This document shows positions 34,061 to 43,142 of a stretch of 64,000 nt of DNA, one piece after another. A model generated the notes under the pieces. The model ran no database searches and was not told where the DNA came from. It saw only the letters and a program-made list of their open reading frames with translations. The stretch's first letter is position 1. Each line of letters begins with the position of its first letter. This DNA is from Kytococcus sedentarius DSM 20547 (GTDB taxonomy: Bacteria > Actinomycetota > Actinomycetes > Actinomycetales > Dermatophilaceae). Both the position numbers and the translations under genes were made by a program. The stretch lies in NCBI RefSeq assembly GCF_000023925.1, contig NC_013169.1, positions 124,001 to 188,000 of the forward strand, written 5' to 3'.

Positions 34061-34591
34061 ATGAGTGCCAGCGGCTCACCCACCGACCTGATCGCCCAGC
34101 GCCTGCAGCGAGAGCTGGCTGCCGATCGTGCCGACGGGGCGTTGCCCCTGCGCGTTGCGGTGGTCGCTGCCTCTTGGCACGACGAGGTGATGGACGGACT
34201 GCTGGCCGGGGCGGAGCGAGCCCTCTCGCAGCTGGGGATCACCCCGCGGGTGATCCGCGTGCCCGGGTCCTTCGAGCTGCCGGTCGCCGCCGGCCGGGTG
34301 GCGCGGCACGTGGACGCCGTGGTGGCGCTGGGCGTCGTGATCCGCGGCGGGACGCCCCACTTCGAGTACGTCTGCCAGGCCGCGACGAGCGGGCTGACGG
34401 ACGTCTCGGTGCGCACCGGCACCCCGGTGGGCTTCGGCGTGCTGACCTGCGACGACGAGCAGCAGGCCCTCGACCGCGCGGGCCTGGAGGGTTCGCGCGA
34501 GGACAAGGGCGCCGAGGCGGCACTGGCGGCGGTGGACACCGCCGCCACACTCCGGCGCGCCAAGGGGACCTGGCGGTCCGACGCCCGGTGA
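34061..34591 (+). CDS. ribH: 6,7-dimethyl-8-ribityllumazine synthase
   Basis: A 176-residue lumazine synthase. [20 protein letters not shown] starts the fold (Trp as the aromatic ring-stacking position), [20 protein letters not shown] and [20 protein letters not shown] form the active site with the catalytic His, and [16 protein letters not shown] closes it. The C-terminus is short and lysine-rich. It follows ribBA by 100 bases holding a small GC hairpin (about 33976-33993), and overlaps ribM by four bases. Confidence 0.95.
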   Translation: MSASGSPTDLIAQRLQRELAADRADGALPLRVAVVAASWHDEVMDGLLAGAERALSQLGITPRVIRVPGSFELPVAAGRVARHVDAVVALGVVIRGGTPHFEYVCQAATSGLTDVSVRTGTPVGFGVLTCDDEQQALDRAGLEGSREDKGAEAALAAVDTAATLRRAKGTWRSDAR

Positions 34592-35322
34592 GCCTCCTCG
34601 AACAGCTCTTCGCCGCCGAGCTCCACATCGAGCCCTGGACGATCCTCTGGCGAGAGGTCGTCGGCAACGTCTTCGGTTTTGCCTCTGCTCTGGGGGGCAT
34701 GCGTCGACGCGTCTGGGCCTGGCCTGCGGGCATCATCGGCAACGCCCTGCTCTTCACCGTCTTCGCCGGCGTGTGGTTCGCCAACCCGCAGGACACCACC
34801 CTGGCCGGACAGGCGGCCCGTCAGGTCTTCTTCATCATCACCAGCGTCTACGGCTGGTGGATGTGGAGCCAGCAGCGTCGTGCCCAGCGTGAGGCGGGCC
34901 AGACCGAACCGTTCACGCCACGCTGGGCGACCACCGCCCAGCGGGTACAGCTCGGGCTGTTCGGCCTCGTGGGACTCGTTCTGTGCCAGTGGGTCTTCCG
35001 CCAGATCGGGGCCGGTTGGCCGGCGCCGGACTGGTACTACTGGGCGGACGCGTGGATCTTCGTCGGCTCCATCTTGGCCACCTACGCGATGGCGCGGCAG
35101 TGGGTGGAGTTCTGGCTGCTGTGGATCGCGGTGGACCTCGTCGGGGTGCCGCTGCTCTTCCACTCCGGATTCATCCCCTCTGCAGTGCTCTACCTGGTGT
35201 ACGGCGCGTTCGTGGCCTGGGGCTTCGTCGTGTGGATGCGTCTCGCGCGCCACGAGAAGGCGCCGGGCGAGGAGGCCCTGCACGGTGCGGAGACGCAGGC
35301 GGAACCCGCATCGCTGCGGTGA
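34588..35322 (+). CDS. ribM: PnuC-family riboflavin transporter RibM
   Basis: A 244-residue membrane protein with about seven helices. [20 protein letters not shown] at the start and [17 protein letters not shown] are PnuC signatures. PnuC proteins normally import nicotinamide riboside, but members in the rib operon under the FMN riboswitch (RibM/PnuX) carry riboflavin, and this gene is the fifth of that operon, coupled to ribH by a GTGA overlap. It has a cytoplasmic tail rich in Glu/Ala. Confidence 0.85.
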   Translation: MSLLEQLFAAELHIEPWTILWREVVGNVFGFASALGGMRRRVWAWPAGIIGNALLFTVFAGVWFANPQDTTLAGQAARQVFFIITSVYGWWMWSQQRRAQREAGQTEPFTPRWATTAQRVQLGLFGLVGLVLCQWVFRQIGAGWPAPDWYYWADAWIFVGSILATYAMARQWVEFWLLWIAVDLVGVPLLFHSGFIPSAVLYLVYGAFVAWGFVVWMRLARHEKAPGEEALHGAETQAEPASLR

Positions 35323-35347
35323 GCCCCCGCATCGCGGGGCTGCGCCG

Positions 35348-35353
35348 TAGACT
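35348..35353 (+). promoter_or_regulatory. Leaderless -10 box (TAGACT) of the DUF5926 gene
   Basis: TAGACT eight bases before ATG 35362, with no Shine-Dalgarno, fits a leaderless transcript. Confidence 0.5.
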
Positions 35354-35361
35354 CCGGCCCC

Positions 35362-36288
35362 ATGGGTAAGGCATCTCGTCGCAAGAATCGCGACGCCAAG
35401 GGACCGAAGCTGCTCGCTGCACCGTTCGAGGCGCGCCCGTTCAAGGGCTTGCCGAACGAACCGGAGTGGGTGGCGATGCGGGAGATCATCCCGGCAGCCA
35501 CCGCATCGATCCGGGTGAAGGTGCCCACGGGCGACCTGCCCGAGGGCGCTCCCGCCCCGGCGTGGACCGGGCTCGAGCCGGGGAGCGAGCACGACGTCAC
35601 ACTCGCCACCGTCCTGCCGCTGGCGTGGCCGGGTCTCCACCGTGGTGAGGGTGACGTGCTCACCGCGCTGCAGACCGGTTCGTCCACCGGTGACGCGAGC
35701 CGTGACATCGCGCAGGCGATCCTGACCTCCCTGGCGAACGAGCCGGGCCAGCCGACGGTCAGCCTGCCGCAGGCGATGGCGCACACCCCGCGCCTGCAGG
35801 ACATCCTGGTCAGCACCGAGATGACCGCCGAGCTGCACGAGACCTTCGGTTTCTGGATCTCCGGGGACGGCGACGCCCTGGACGAGGCCGGCCAGCTCTC
35901 GATGGAGCGCGCCAACGAGGCCATCGTGCCGACCGAGCGCCTCGATGCCGTGGACTCGGCGTTCTGGTGCCGTATGGGTGACCGTGCCTACGTGCGCTGG
36001 CTCCTGCCCCACGACGAGGACGCGGCCACCACCGCGCTGGCTCGCCTGAAGGCCGCTGGGGAGCACACGCTCGGCGGAGAATCCACGCTGCTGGGCGCCT
36101 TCCGTGGTGCTGGCCTGCTGGTCCCCGTCTTCGAGGTGGACCCCGAGATCGCCGCTCAGGAGTGGAACGCTCCGCTGGGCGAGCTGGCTGCGCGCCTGGA
36201 CGCGCGCCTCGGCGACGATGCGCCCCTGACGCACGACGAGCGCCGTGCGCGTGAAGGCTTCTCCAGCCGGCAGGTCACCATTCGCTGA
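35362..36288 (+). CDS. DUF5926-family protein
   Basis: A 308-residue soluble protein, the usual length for this actinobacterial family of unknown function. It begins with a basic tail MGKASRRKNRDAKGPKLLAA and has FEARPFKGLPNEPEWVAMRE, HDVTLATVLPLAWPGLHRGE and AYVRWLLPHDEDAATTALAR. No catalytic motif is recognised. Its leaderless promoter makes it separate from the rib operon. Confidence 0.85.
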   Translation: MGKASRRKNRDAKGPKLLAAPFEARPFKGLPNEPEWVAMREIIPAATASIRVKVPTGDLPEGAPAPAWTGLEPGSEHDVTLATVLPLAWPGLHRGEGDVLTALQTGSSTGDASRDIAQAILTSLANEPGQPTVSLPQAMAHTPRLQDILVSTEMTAELHETFGFWISGDGDALDEAGQLSMERANEAIVPTERLDAVDSAFWCRMGDRAYVRWLLPHDEDAATTALARLKAAGEHTLGGESTLLGAFRGAGLLVPVFEVDPEIAAQEWNAPLGELAARLDARLGDDAPLTHDERRAREGFSSRQVTIR

Positions 36289-36416
36289 CCGCCGGGCCCG
36301 AAGGCCTGGGAGGGCTGAGGCGGGTCGGTGGGGTACGGGAGTCCGTTGCAGGGTGATCCTGTGGCGGGCTCCCGTCGTTGTGGGGGCAGGGGTGTCGGTG
36401 GATGTGACTGTTCCGG

Positions 36417-38174
36417 TCATGTGTGCGTGTCCGGTGTTGGGGGGTCGCTGGTGTTCCAGGGGTCGCCGGGTTTGCGCCAGGTGTGGGTGATGGTGGCTTT
36501 GCCGTGGTGGTCGCGGTGGATGGTGTGGGTCAGGCGGTGGTCGGTGAGTTGGCGGTGGTGTTTGCCGCACAGGGGGATGGCGTTGGTCAGGTCGGTTTTG
36601 CCTCCGCCGGGGTGGAGGAGTTGTCCGTCGGGTCCGTGGACGGGTTTCCAGGGTTGGGCGTGGTGGATTTCGCACCAGGCGAAGGGTCGGTCGCAGTCGG
36701 CGGCGGCGCAGGTGTCGTAGACCAGTGCCAGGGCTGCTCGTTGGGAGTCTGTGAAGAACCGGCGTTGCCGCCCCAGGTCGAGGGGGATGGTGGTGCCGTT
36801 CATGACGATGGGGATGAGTCCGGCGTTGCTGGCCAGGCGTCGTAGTTCGCTGGTGGAGATCTCGGTGCCGGTGTCGGTGATCCCGGCCCGGTCTGTTTCG
36901 CCGCGGAGGGTGGCCAGGTCGGTGCGGATCAGCACGGTGGCGTTGATCTTGGTGCCGAGCTGGTCGGTGGGTAGGTGGTCGATGAGCTCGGCCAGTGCTT
37001 GTCCGCGCTGCTGGTCGCGCACTGCGCGGTCGAACCGACCATCACCCGTCGGTGCGGCCATGCCAGCTCCCGTCGGCGCGACGCCGCCTTCGGCCGCGCC
37101 GTTGCCCGCCTTGGGGTTGTTGGGGTTGTTGGGGTTGTTTGTGCGGCGGCGGGGGTTGGTGAGGGCTTCGAGGGCTTTCTTGAGCATGTGGGCTTGGAGT
37201 TCGGGCAGGGTGAACTGTCCGAACCAGGTCCCGTCGTGGTTGTCGCGCATCCAGAAGCTCGCGGCATCCCACGCTGCGCGTTCCTGGTTGTGCAGGAGCT
37301 GGTCGTGGTGGGCGTCGACCTCGGCTTCGGGCAGGTCGAGTGCTTCCAGGGCTCGTTTGGCTGCTTTGCGCAGGGTGGCGGGGTTGACCTGTTGGGCCTT
37401 GGCGACCAGGCCTTCTTCGACGGTCAGGCGCTGCCCGGGCGTGAGGTGGTCGGGCAGGTCGTCCAGGGCGCTTGTGATGATCAGTGCGTGTTCGCGGGTG
37501 ATCAGCCCGGCGTCCCAGGCCGCAGCCGTCGGCGACAAAACACCATCAGCACCCGTATCCGGCGCGTCACCGGGTGCGCCGCCCGGGCCGTGGTCGCCGT
37601 GCGTGCCGTCGCCGAGCTCGCCAGCACCTTCAGGGCCCGCCGGGGGAGCGCCCTTGGGACCGTTCGGCGGGGGTGTGGGGGGTTGGTTGCCGAGGGCTTT
37701 GGCGAGGTGGGTGTCGCGGGCGGCGCCTCGGGGGTCGGTGTGGGTGCGTCCGGCGGTGAACTGGGCGTCGTTGTCGTGGTGGGACCCACCAGCCTCCCGG
37801 GTACGACGCACCACATCCAGGGCGCGGATCCTGATCCGGTCGTGCCGGTTGACCAGGACGTGGACTTCCTGGAGGAGCCACTCCAGGTCGTCGGTGCTCA
37901 GGGAGTCGGCCCGGGCCCCGAGGTCGGCCACGCTCTGCAGGAGCGCGTCGACGGTCGCGTGCGCCTGGGCGAACAGCTCCCGCGCCACCGCCGTCGGGTG
38001 GTCGCCAGACGCCTCGGTTCCGGAGGCGAGCACACCCGAATCGGATGCGGGCACCTGGCCACTCCGGGATGCCGTCCCGTCTCCGCCGTTCGCCTGACGG
38101 CCACCGGGCGCTTGCGAGGTCCCGGGCGCGCCGGGGGCCCTGTCGCGCTCTGCTGTGGTGAACAGGTCGTCCAT
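36417..38174 (-). CDS. DUF222/HNH endonuclease domain protein (13E12-repeat type)
   Basis: A 585-residue protein. Residues about 50-420 are DUF222 (VADLGARADSLSTDDLEWLL, TREAGGSHHDNDAQFTAGRT, HLTPGQRLTVEEGLVAKAQQ) and the C-terminus is an HNH nuclease: DCDRPFAWCEIHHAQPW, then GGKTDLTNAIPLCGKHHRQL with the zinc His/Cys. Low-complexity inserts include a Gly/Pro tract and an Asn-Asn-Pro triplet repeat. These genes are multi-copy in Micrococcales and behave like mobile or diversity elements. GGAGGGGG precedes ATG 38174. Confidence 0.87.
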   Translation of the reverse strand: MDDLFTTAERDRAPGAPGTSQAPGGRQANGGDGTASRSGQVPASDSGVLASGTEASGDHPTAVARELFAQAHATVDALLQSVADLGARADSLSTDDLEWLLQEVHVLVNRHDRIRIRALDVVRRTREAGGSHHDNDAQFTAGRTHTDPRGAARDTHLAKALGNQPPTPPPNGPKGAPPAGPEGAGELGDGTHGDHGPGGAPGDAPDTGADGVLSPTAAAWDAGLITREHALIITSALDDLPDHLTPGQRLTVEEGLVAKAQQVNPATLRKAAKRALEALDLPEAEVDAHHDQLLHNQERAAWDAASFWMRDNHDGTWFGQFTLPELQAHMLKKALEALTNPRRRTNNPNNPNNPKAGNGAAEGGVAPTGAGMAAPTGDGRFDRAVRDQQRGQALAELIDHLPTDQLGTKINATVLIRTDLATLRGETDRAGITDTGTEISTSELRRLASNAGLIPIVMNGTTIPLDLGRQRRFFTDSQRAALALVYDTCAAADCDRPFAWCEIHHAQPWKPVHGPDGQLLHPGGGKTDLTNAIPLCGKHHRQLTDHRLTHTIHRDHHGKATITHTWRKPGDPWNTSDPPTPDTHT

Positions 38175-38227
38175 GGCACCCCCTCCCAGGCTGTGTGGTC
38201 GAACCCCCTGTCCAACCAACTCCCACC

Positions 38228-38257
38228 AGAATAGTACACACCACCGATAACAGTCAA
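38228..38257 (-). promoter_or_regulatory. Predicted promoter of the DUF222/HNH gene
   Basis: On the minus strand TTGACT (38257-38252) and TATTCT (38233-38228) are 18 bases apart. The surrounding AT-rich stretch, unusual here, carries ATAGTACA twice (38230 and 38266 areas). Confidence 0.5.
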
Positions 38258-38463
38258 GCCCTAGATAGTACATGTGGACGAGTGCCCGCGGCCTGTCGGA
38301 TGCCCGGCCCACCTGTGGACAACGACAGGCGGACACCCGAGTGGTGAGGTCCCCGGTGAACCTTGGTCAAGTCTTTACCCAGATCCTGTGGACAAACCGT
38401 TCCCCGGGCCCGGGGGTTGTGCCATGGTGCGAAAGCAGAGACGTCGACCCCTTCGAGGCCCTG

Positions 38464-39261
38464 ATGAACACCACACGACACATGCTCCTGACCGCCGCCC
38501 TGGCCGGTTCCCTCGCGCTGGCCGCCTGTTCCGACGAGGCACCGGACCCACCCTCCCCGAGCTCCTCCGGCCCCGTCGGAGAGTCCAGCCCCGCCGGCGA
38601 GGCCAGTCCTTCTGGCTCGCCCTCCAGCGAGCCGACCGATGCGGGGCCCAGCGAGGACCCGAGCTCGTCGGCCTCACCCTCCGATGCGGGCGCCTCGCCC
38701 AGCCCGTCCAGCCCCGCCCCCTCCTCCTCGAGCAGCGCGGCCCCGTCACCCTCCGACGGTGGAAGCCCTTCGTCCTCCGATGGGGCCAGCTCACCCTCCG
38801 AGGACGCCGCCGCCCTGCCGTCCATGCCCCCGGTGGCCAAGGAGAACTCCGAGGAAGGCGCCGAAGCCTTCGCCCGCTGGTATGTCCAGACTCTGGCGCA
38901 TCTGTTCCGGTTCCCCGAGAAGGGCGTGATCGAGCCGTACTCTGAAGATTCGTGCCAGCAGTGTGGCACTTACGAAGAGGTCTTCGCTGAACTTGTTTCC
39001 GCGCAGCAACACCAGGTTGGCTCTACAATGAATATTTTGGGGACTTATGTTGGGGTAGCTGACAAGCCCTCCACCATCGAGGTCGTTGTTGCAATAGAGC
39101 AAGGCGCGAATCGCACCGTGGATGCGAATGGAGTCACCGTTCGTGAGTCCGACGGGGTCGATGGACTGGGTCTCCGTCTGAACCTCCATTACGCAGGGGG
39201 GTGGCGGATCGATGAAATTCCCACCGACCCGACGGCTGGTGATTGGGTGGGGAGGGATTGA
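38464..39261 (+). CDS. DUF6318-family lipoprotein
   Basis: A 265-residue lipoprotein: signal peptide with lipobox LALAAC, then a long Ser/Pro/Asp linker (about 26-120) that spans the cell wall, and a C-terminal DUF6318 domain (MPPVAKENSEEGAEAFARWY, then CQQCGTYEEVFAELVSAQQH). The second half from about 38940 has clearly lower GC and uses codons such as GAA, TCT, AAT and ATT, unlike its neighbours. Its stop overlaps the next gene (TGATG), so the two are coupled. Function unknown. Confidence 0.8.
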   Translation: MNTTRHMLLTAALAGSLALAACSDEAPDPPSPSSSGPVGESSPAGEASPSGSPSSEPTDAGPSEDPSSSASPSDAGASPSPSSPAPSSSSSAAPSPSDGGSPSSSDGASSPSEDAAALPSMPPVAKENSEEGAEAFARWYVQTLAHLFRFPEKGVIEPYSEDSCQQCGTYEEVFAELVSAQQHQVGSTMNILGTYVGVADKPSTIEVVVAIEQGANRTVDANGVTVRESDGVDGLGLRLNLHYAGGWRIDEIPTDPTAGDWVGRD

Positions 39262-40139
39262 TGCTCCTTGACCTAGTAATTGCCCTCGCAGGTGATCCGC
39301 CTTGTGGGGACTTTGACGATTGCGACAAGGACCGCGGGGGTATCCGTCTCGGCCTAACTCTGAAGCAGGTGGAGGCTTTGGCGGATGAGTTCCCGCCGGA
39401 CTCGACACCGGCGCGTCCGAAGGATCCGCCGGTGTCGTACTACGAGTACTCGTCGCAGCCGATGTGTTCTGGGCGGACCCCGGGTTCCTCTGAGGGCAAC
39501 ATGTGCACCGAGGCCGAGATCAAGTGCGACACGGCTCCAGGTGATGGTCCGTGGATGGTGATCGCTCGTCGGGAGTTGCTGACCGAGGACGACAGTGTCC
39601 AGTCCACGTGGGAGGAGATCGGCAGCACCTGCTTCCCCGAGGCCATTCCCGGCCGATCCGGCCAAGTCGCGGACGCGCGGATCGCCAAGGCCTTCACCGT
39701 CACGAAGTTCGCCCTACCGGTCCCGGCCACCGACCCGCCCCGCGCTGACCCGTTGGTCAACAAACCGGTGTACTTCACGACCGACTTCGCCGAAGCCGGC
39801 TACGAATCCGGTGAGATCCGCACCATCCCACCAGGACAGATGCTCGGCCGCGACCTCAAGATCGTGCCCGAGCTGAAGAACATCACCTACGACTACGGCG
39901 ACGGCACCACCCACGGCCCCACCACCAACACCGGCGCCCCCTACCCCGACGGCACCATCACCCACACCTACGAAACCACCGACCCCGTCCAACCCCGCAT
40001 CACTGCCACCTACACCGGCCGCTACTCCCTGGACGGCGGCCCCTGGCGACCCCTGGGAATCGACGTCGAAGTCACCGGCAACCCCATCACCCTCACCCCC
40101 ACCGAATACACCACCGAACTCGTCCAACCCCCCACCTGA
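39261..40139 (+). CDS. PKD-like surface protein coupled to the DUF6318 lipoprotein
   Basis: A 292-residue protein. It begins with a short hydrophobic stretch (MLLDLVIALAGDPP) and has a Cys-rich first half (CGDFDDCDKD, then MCSGRTPGSSEGNMC). The second half resembles a PKD beta-sandwich (ITYDYGDGTTHGPTTNTGAP, then GTITHTYETTDPVQPRITAT, YTGRYSLDGGPWRPLGIDVE). The AT-rich tract of the upstream gene continues into its first codons and then normal GC returns. Export is likely but the signal is weak; function unknown. Confidence 0.72.
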   Translation: MLLDLVIALAGDPPCGDFDDCDKDRGGIRLGLTLKQVEALADEFPPDSTPARPKDPPVSYYEYSSQPMCSGRTPGSSEGNMCTEAEIKCDTAPGDGPWMVIARRELLTEDDSVQSTWEEIGSTCFPEAIPGRSGQVADARIAKAFTVTKFALPVPATDPPRADPLVNKPVYFTTDFAEAGYESGEIRTIPPGQMLGRDLKIVPELKNITYDYGDGTTHGPTTNTGAPYPDGTITHTYETTDPVQPRITATYTGRYSLDGGPWRPLGIDVEVTGNPITLTPTEYTTELVQPPT

Positions 40140-40425
40140 CCAGGACCGCCCCCCGCGACCCCACCCGATGCGCGAGCAGACCTTCCGCGAGCAGGAACAG
40201 TCAGGAGAGCATCAGGAGGGGGAGGTCGCGCGCATCGTCGGCACTCACGTCGCTGGCGGGGAGAACCGCTCGACGCACGGGGTCATCGTGGTGGTGAACC
40301 AACCTCCGACTCGTCAGGTGGACGCCTCGGGGAGACGATCAAGGACCTGCCGGCGATCGATCGACTGTGACGGTGATGCCGACCCCGCCGCAACCGACAT
40401 GACGCCCGCCCAGGCCCCCCGCCAC
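40140..40425. other. Intergenic region, nothing recognised
   Basis: No convincing gene, RNA or repeat on either strand between the PKD-like gene and the convergent ribonuclease. Confidence 0.4.
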
Positions 40426-41058
40426 TCAGCCCGAGAACTCGCAGAAGCTCTCGTAGTGGTCCGCCGTCCAGTACCAGTGCTCGGGGTCCGACGACCCGTT
40501 CCGCGGCGTCGTGTCGCCCCCGGTCACGATGCGGCGCGCGCCCCGGTCGGACTCCCCGGGCGTCGGCACCGTGTACTCCGCGTAGTACCCGCGGTCCTCC
40601 GCCGGCAACAGGCCCTCGCGGTTGCCGAACGTGCTCCCGTCCTTGCCGGGGTACGCGAACTCCCCACCCTCCGCAATGGTCTCGATGACGTCCGCGGCCT
40701 CACGGGACAGGTCACCCTCGTCGCAGGGCTCGATGCCGGTGCCCCCGGCGGCCGTGCCACCGCCGGCCGCCGTATCCGCACCGCCCGAGCCGCCCCGCCC
40801 GTTCGCACCGGTCGCGCCGTCCCCCGACCCTCCGGGGGTGCCGCCGTCCTGCTCCTGCTGGTTGTTCTCCTCGTCCTCCAGGCTGCTGAAGATCCCCCCA
40901 CCGCCCCAGATGACGATGGCGGCCAGTGCGCACGCGAACAGGATCCGCAGGATGGCGCGCGCCGTCCACATCCCGCCGCGCCCCGCAACACCGCCGCGTC
41001 GGCGCCCGCCCCCGCCACGCCCGCCGCGGCCGCCACCACCGGACCCCTGCGCGCTCAC
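40426..41058 (-). CDS. Barnase-type membrane-anchored ribonuclease
   Basis: A 210-residue protein: Gly/Arg-rich cytoplasmic start, one membrane helix (ARAILRILFACALAAIVIWG, about 33-53), a Gly/Ala linker and a C-terminal N1/barnase domain. The domain shows EFAYPGKDGSTFGNREGLLP, YYAEYTVPTPGESDRGARRI and YWTADHYESF; the general base Glu, the Arg pair and the catalytic His are all present. It is encoded after its barstar-like inhibitor with a four-base overlap. GTG 41058 is the coupled start. Confidence 0.85.
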   Translation of the reverse strand: MSAQGSGGGGRGGRGGGGRRRGGVAGRGGMWTARAILRILFACALAAIVIWGGGGIFSSLEDEENNQQEQDGGTPGGSGDGATGANGRGGSGGADTAAGGGTAAGGTGIEPCDEGDLSREAADVIETIAEGGEFAYPGKDGSTFGNREGLLPAEDRGYYAEYTVPTPGESDRGARRIVTGGDTTPRNGSSDPEHWYWTADHYESFCEFSG

Positions 41059-41495
41059 GCCTCACCCTCCTCGAGCTGACGCACCACCGCGGCACTCGAC
41101 ACCAGCACCGCCAGCCGCGGCGTGCCCCCCTCCGCCGCGGTCTCGGCCAGCAGCTCCAACAACGTCGCCAACCCGTCGTCCTCCAGGCCGATCCCCTCCG
41201 CGGGCGTCCACACCAGCAGGGTGCCGGGCGCGTCCGGCGTCCGGTCGGGCAGGTCGCGCAGCGTGTCCGCGAGCGCATCCAGGTTCACGGCAGCAGCCCC
41301 GGGCAGGTCCAGCGACTCGGCCAGCCCGGCCTGCAGGGCACGCAGCCCGGAGCCGTCGGCGCTCTCGGCCAGCAGCACGGTCCAGTCGGCGGTGCGCGCA
41401 CCGGCGGCGGCGACCTCGGCCTGGTCCGGGCTCACCACGGCCAGCGGCTCGCCAGAGCTCAGGAACTCCGTGACGGGGAAGTGGGGTGTCGGCAT
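41055..41495 (-). CDS. Barstar-family RNase inhibitor
   Basis: A 146-residue barstar homologue: AAAVNLDALADTLRDLPDRT is the family core with the Asp of the barnase-binding helix, preceded by VLLAESADGSGLRALQAGLA and followed by LLVWTPAEGIGLEDDGLATL. It would block the ribonuclease in the cytosol before export. The gene precedes the nuclease with a GTGA overlap, so inhibitor is made first. Confidence 0.85.
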   Translation of the reverse strand: MPTPHFPVTEFLSSGEPLAVVSPDQAEVAAAGARTADWTVLLAESADGSGLRALQAGLAESLDLPGAAAVNLDALADTLRDLPDRTPDAPGTLLVWTPAEGIGLEDDGLATLLELLAETAAEGGTPRLAVLVSSAAVVRQLEEGEA

Positions 41496-41549
41496 GCCCC
41501 CATCGTGCCTGCTCGGGCGCGGAACCCCTGCACCGAGCGGGCGTCTGCG

Positions 41550-41555
41550 TATCCT
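41550..41555 (+). promoter_or_regulatory. Leaderless -10 box (TATCCT) of the DUF4446 gene
   Basis: TATCCT six bases before GTG 41562, without Shine-Dalgarno, suggests a leaderless mRNA. Confidence 0.5.
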
Positions 41556-41561
41556 GTGGGA

Positions 41562-43109
41562 GTGTCCGAGCCTGTCCAGAACGCCCTGCTGATCACCGCC
41601 GTCGTCTGCGCGGTGCTGGCCCTGCTGATCGGACTGTGGCTGGCCTTCCACGTTACGTCCCTGCGCCGCCAGCGGTTCATCTCCGCCCGGGTCCTGGCCG
41701 GGGCGGGTGCGGGCGACGGGCAGGGCCCGCAGCGCCGCTCGATGGCGAGCCGCCAGGGCGAACAGCGCCGCTACACCGCCCCTGCCGTCCGCACGGGCGT
41801 CGACTCGGTGACCATGAAGCGCGCCCTGGACCGTGCCGCCAGCCGCCAGGAGAAGTCCCTCGCCAAGATGCGCCAGGAGATCGACCGCACCCGCGCGCAG
41901 GTCCGCGAGGAGCTCGAGCGCACGAGCCGCCAGGTCAAGGAGGTCTCGCAGGGCTTCGACCGCGTCCAGCAGCAGGCCAGCAGCGACACCCAGGCCATCC
42001 GCCAGGTCTCCACGGACGCCACGCAGAACCTCCAGCGCATGACCACCGACGTCGCCTCCCTGGACGAGCGCCTGGTGGCCCTGCAGCAGCAGGTCGCGGC
42101 CGCCGAGGAGCGCCTGCAGAGCGCGGGGCTGGAGGAGCTGGGCGCCGCCCAGCGGCAGCTGGACGAGTGGCGCCAGACGGTCTCCCAGGAGCTGGACGAG
42201 GCCACCTCGCACCGCGCCACCCTGGCGGAGCAGGCCGCCTCCGACCGCACGCTGCTCGACACCATCGACCGGGGCCTGGGGGGCGTCGCCGGCGTCGTCG
42301 ACGAGCTGCGCCGCGACACCTCCACGATGCAGGAGCGCGCCACCTCCCTGGACGAGCGCCTGGTGGCCCTGCAGCAGCAGGTCGCGGCCGCCGAGGAGCG
42401 CCTGCAGAGCACGGGCGCGGGGCTGGAGGAGCTGGGCGCCGCCCAGCGGCAGCTGGACGAGTGGCGCCAGACGGTCTCCCAGGAGCTGGACGAGGCCACC
42501 TCGCACCGCGCCACCCTGGCGGAGCAGGCCGCCTCCGACCGCACGCTGCTCGACACCATCGACCGGGGCCTGGGGGGCGTCGCCGGCGTCGTCGACGAGC
42601 TGCGCCGCGACACCTCCACGATGCAGGAGCGCGCCACCTCCCTGGACGAGCGCCTGGCCACCCTGGTGGGCACCACCGACACCCAGGCCCAGCGCGTCGA
42701 GCAGCTCGAGACGGGCGCCACGCAGCTCGGCGAGCGCACCGCGGGGCTCGACAGTGCCCTGCGCGCCCTCTCCGAGAGCGGCGACGACCTCGACCGCCGC
42801 CTCAAGAAGCTGGAGCACACCAGCGAGTCCGCCCTCACCGAGGTCGCCCTGGTGCGCTACGACGCCTTCGGGGACATGGGGGGCCGCATGTCCTTCTCCG
42901 TCGCGATGCTGGACGGCGTCGGGGACGGGCTCATCATCACCAGCCTCAACGGCCGGTCGCACTCGCAGACCTACGCGAAGTCCGTCACCGAGGGGCGCGG
43001 CACCACGCGGCTCACGGCCGAGGAGGAGCAGGCCGTCGCCGCCGCGCGGGGCGTGGAGACCACCAACGCCCCCGAGCAGGCCGTGCGCCCGCTGCGTCAG
43101 CGTCGCTGA
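41562..43109 (+). CDS. DUF4446 membrane protein with duplicated coiled coil
   Basis: A 515-residue protein: one N-terminal membrane helix (LLITAVVCAVLALLIGLWLA), a long coiled coil (about 90-430) and a C-terminal DUF4446 domain (LVRYDAFGDMGGRMSFSVAM, LDGVGDGLIITSLNGRSHSQ). The ordinary family member is only about 160-180 residues, so the coiled coil is an insertion between anchor and domain. It contains two nearly identical 96/98-residue units (SLDERLVALQQQVAAAEERL onward) and the start of a third. Confidence 0.85.
   Translation: MSEPVQNALLITAVVCAVLALLIGLWLAFHVTSLRRQRFISARVLAGAGAGDGQGPQRRSMASRQGEQRRYTAPAVRTGVDSVTMKRALDRAASRQEKSLAKMRQEIDRTRAQVREELERTSRQVKEVSQGFDRVQQQASSDTQAIRQVSTDATQNLQRMTTDVASLDERLVALQQQVAAAEERLQSAGLEELGAAQRQLDEWRQTVSQELDEATSHRATLAEQAASDRTLLDTIDRGLGGVAGVVDELRRDTSTMQERATSLDERLVALQQQVAAAEERLQSTGAGLEELGAAQRQLDEWRQTVSQELDEATSHRATLAEQAASDRTLLDTIDRGLGGVAGVVDELRRDTSTMQERATSLDERLATLVGTTDTQAQRVEQLETGATQLGERTAGLDSALRALSESGDDLDRRLKKLEHTSESALTEVALVRYDAFGDMGGRMSFSVAMLDGVGDGLIITSLNGRSHSQTYAKSVTEGRGTTRLTAEEEQAVAAARGVETTNAPEQAVRPLRQRR
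42056..42637 (+). repeat. Tandem duplication of 288/294 bp in the DUF4446 gene
   Basis: The unit at 42056-42343 recurs at 42344-42637 with nearly identical DNA plus a six-base insertion, and a partial third copy begins at 42638. The identity implies recent duplication. Confidence 0.95.
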
Positions 43110-43142
43110 CCGGTTCGCCCCCGATGGGGTGAGCTCGCCTCC

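Noticed and set aside
29683-36675. A minus-strand open frame of 2330 codons across the riboflavin operon
   Set aside because: It is a shadow produced by third-position GC bias; it covers riboswitch and convincing plus-strand rib genes, and its translation is low-complexity Arg/Gly/Pro-rich.
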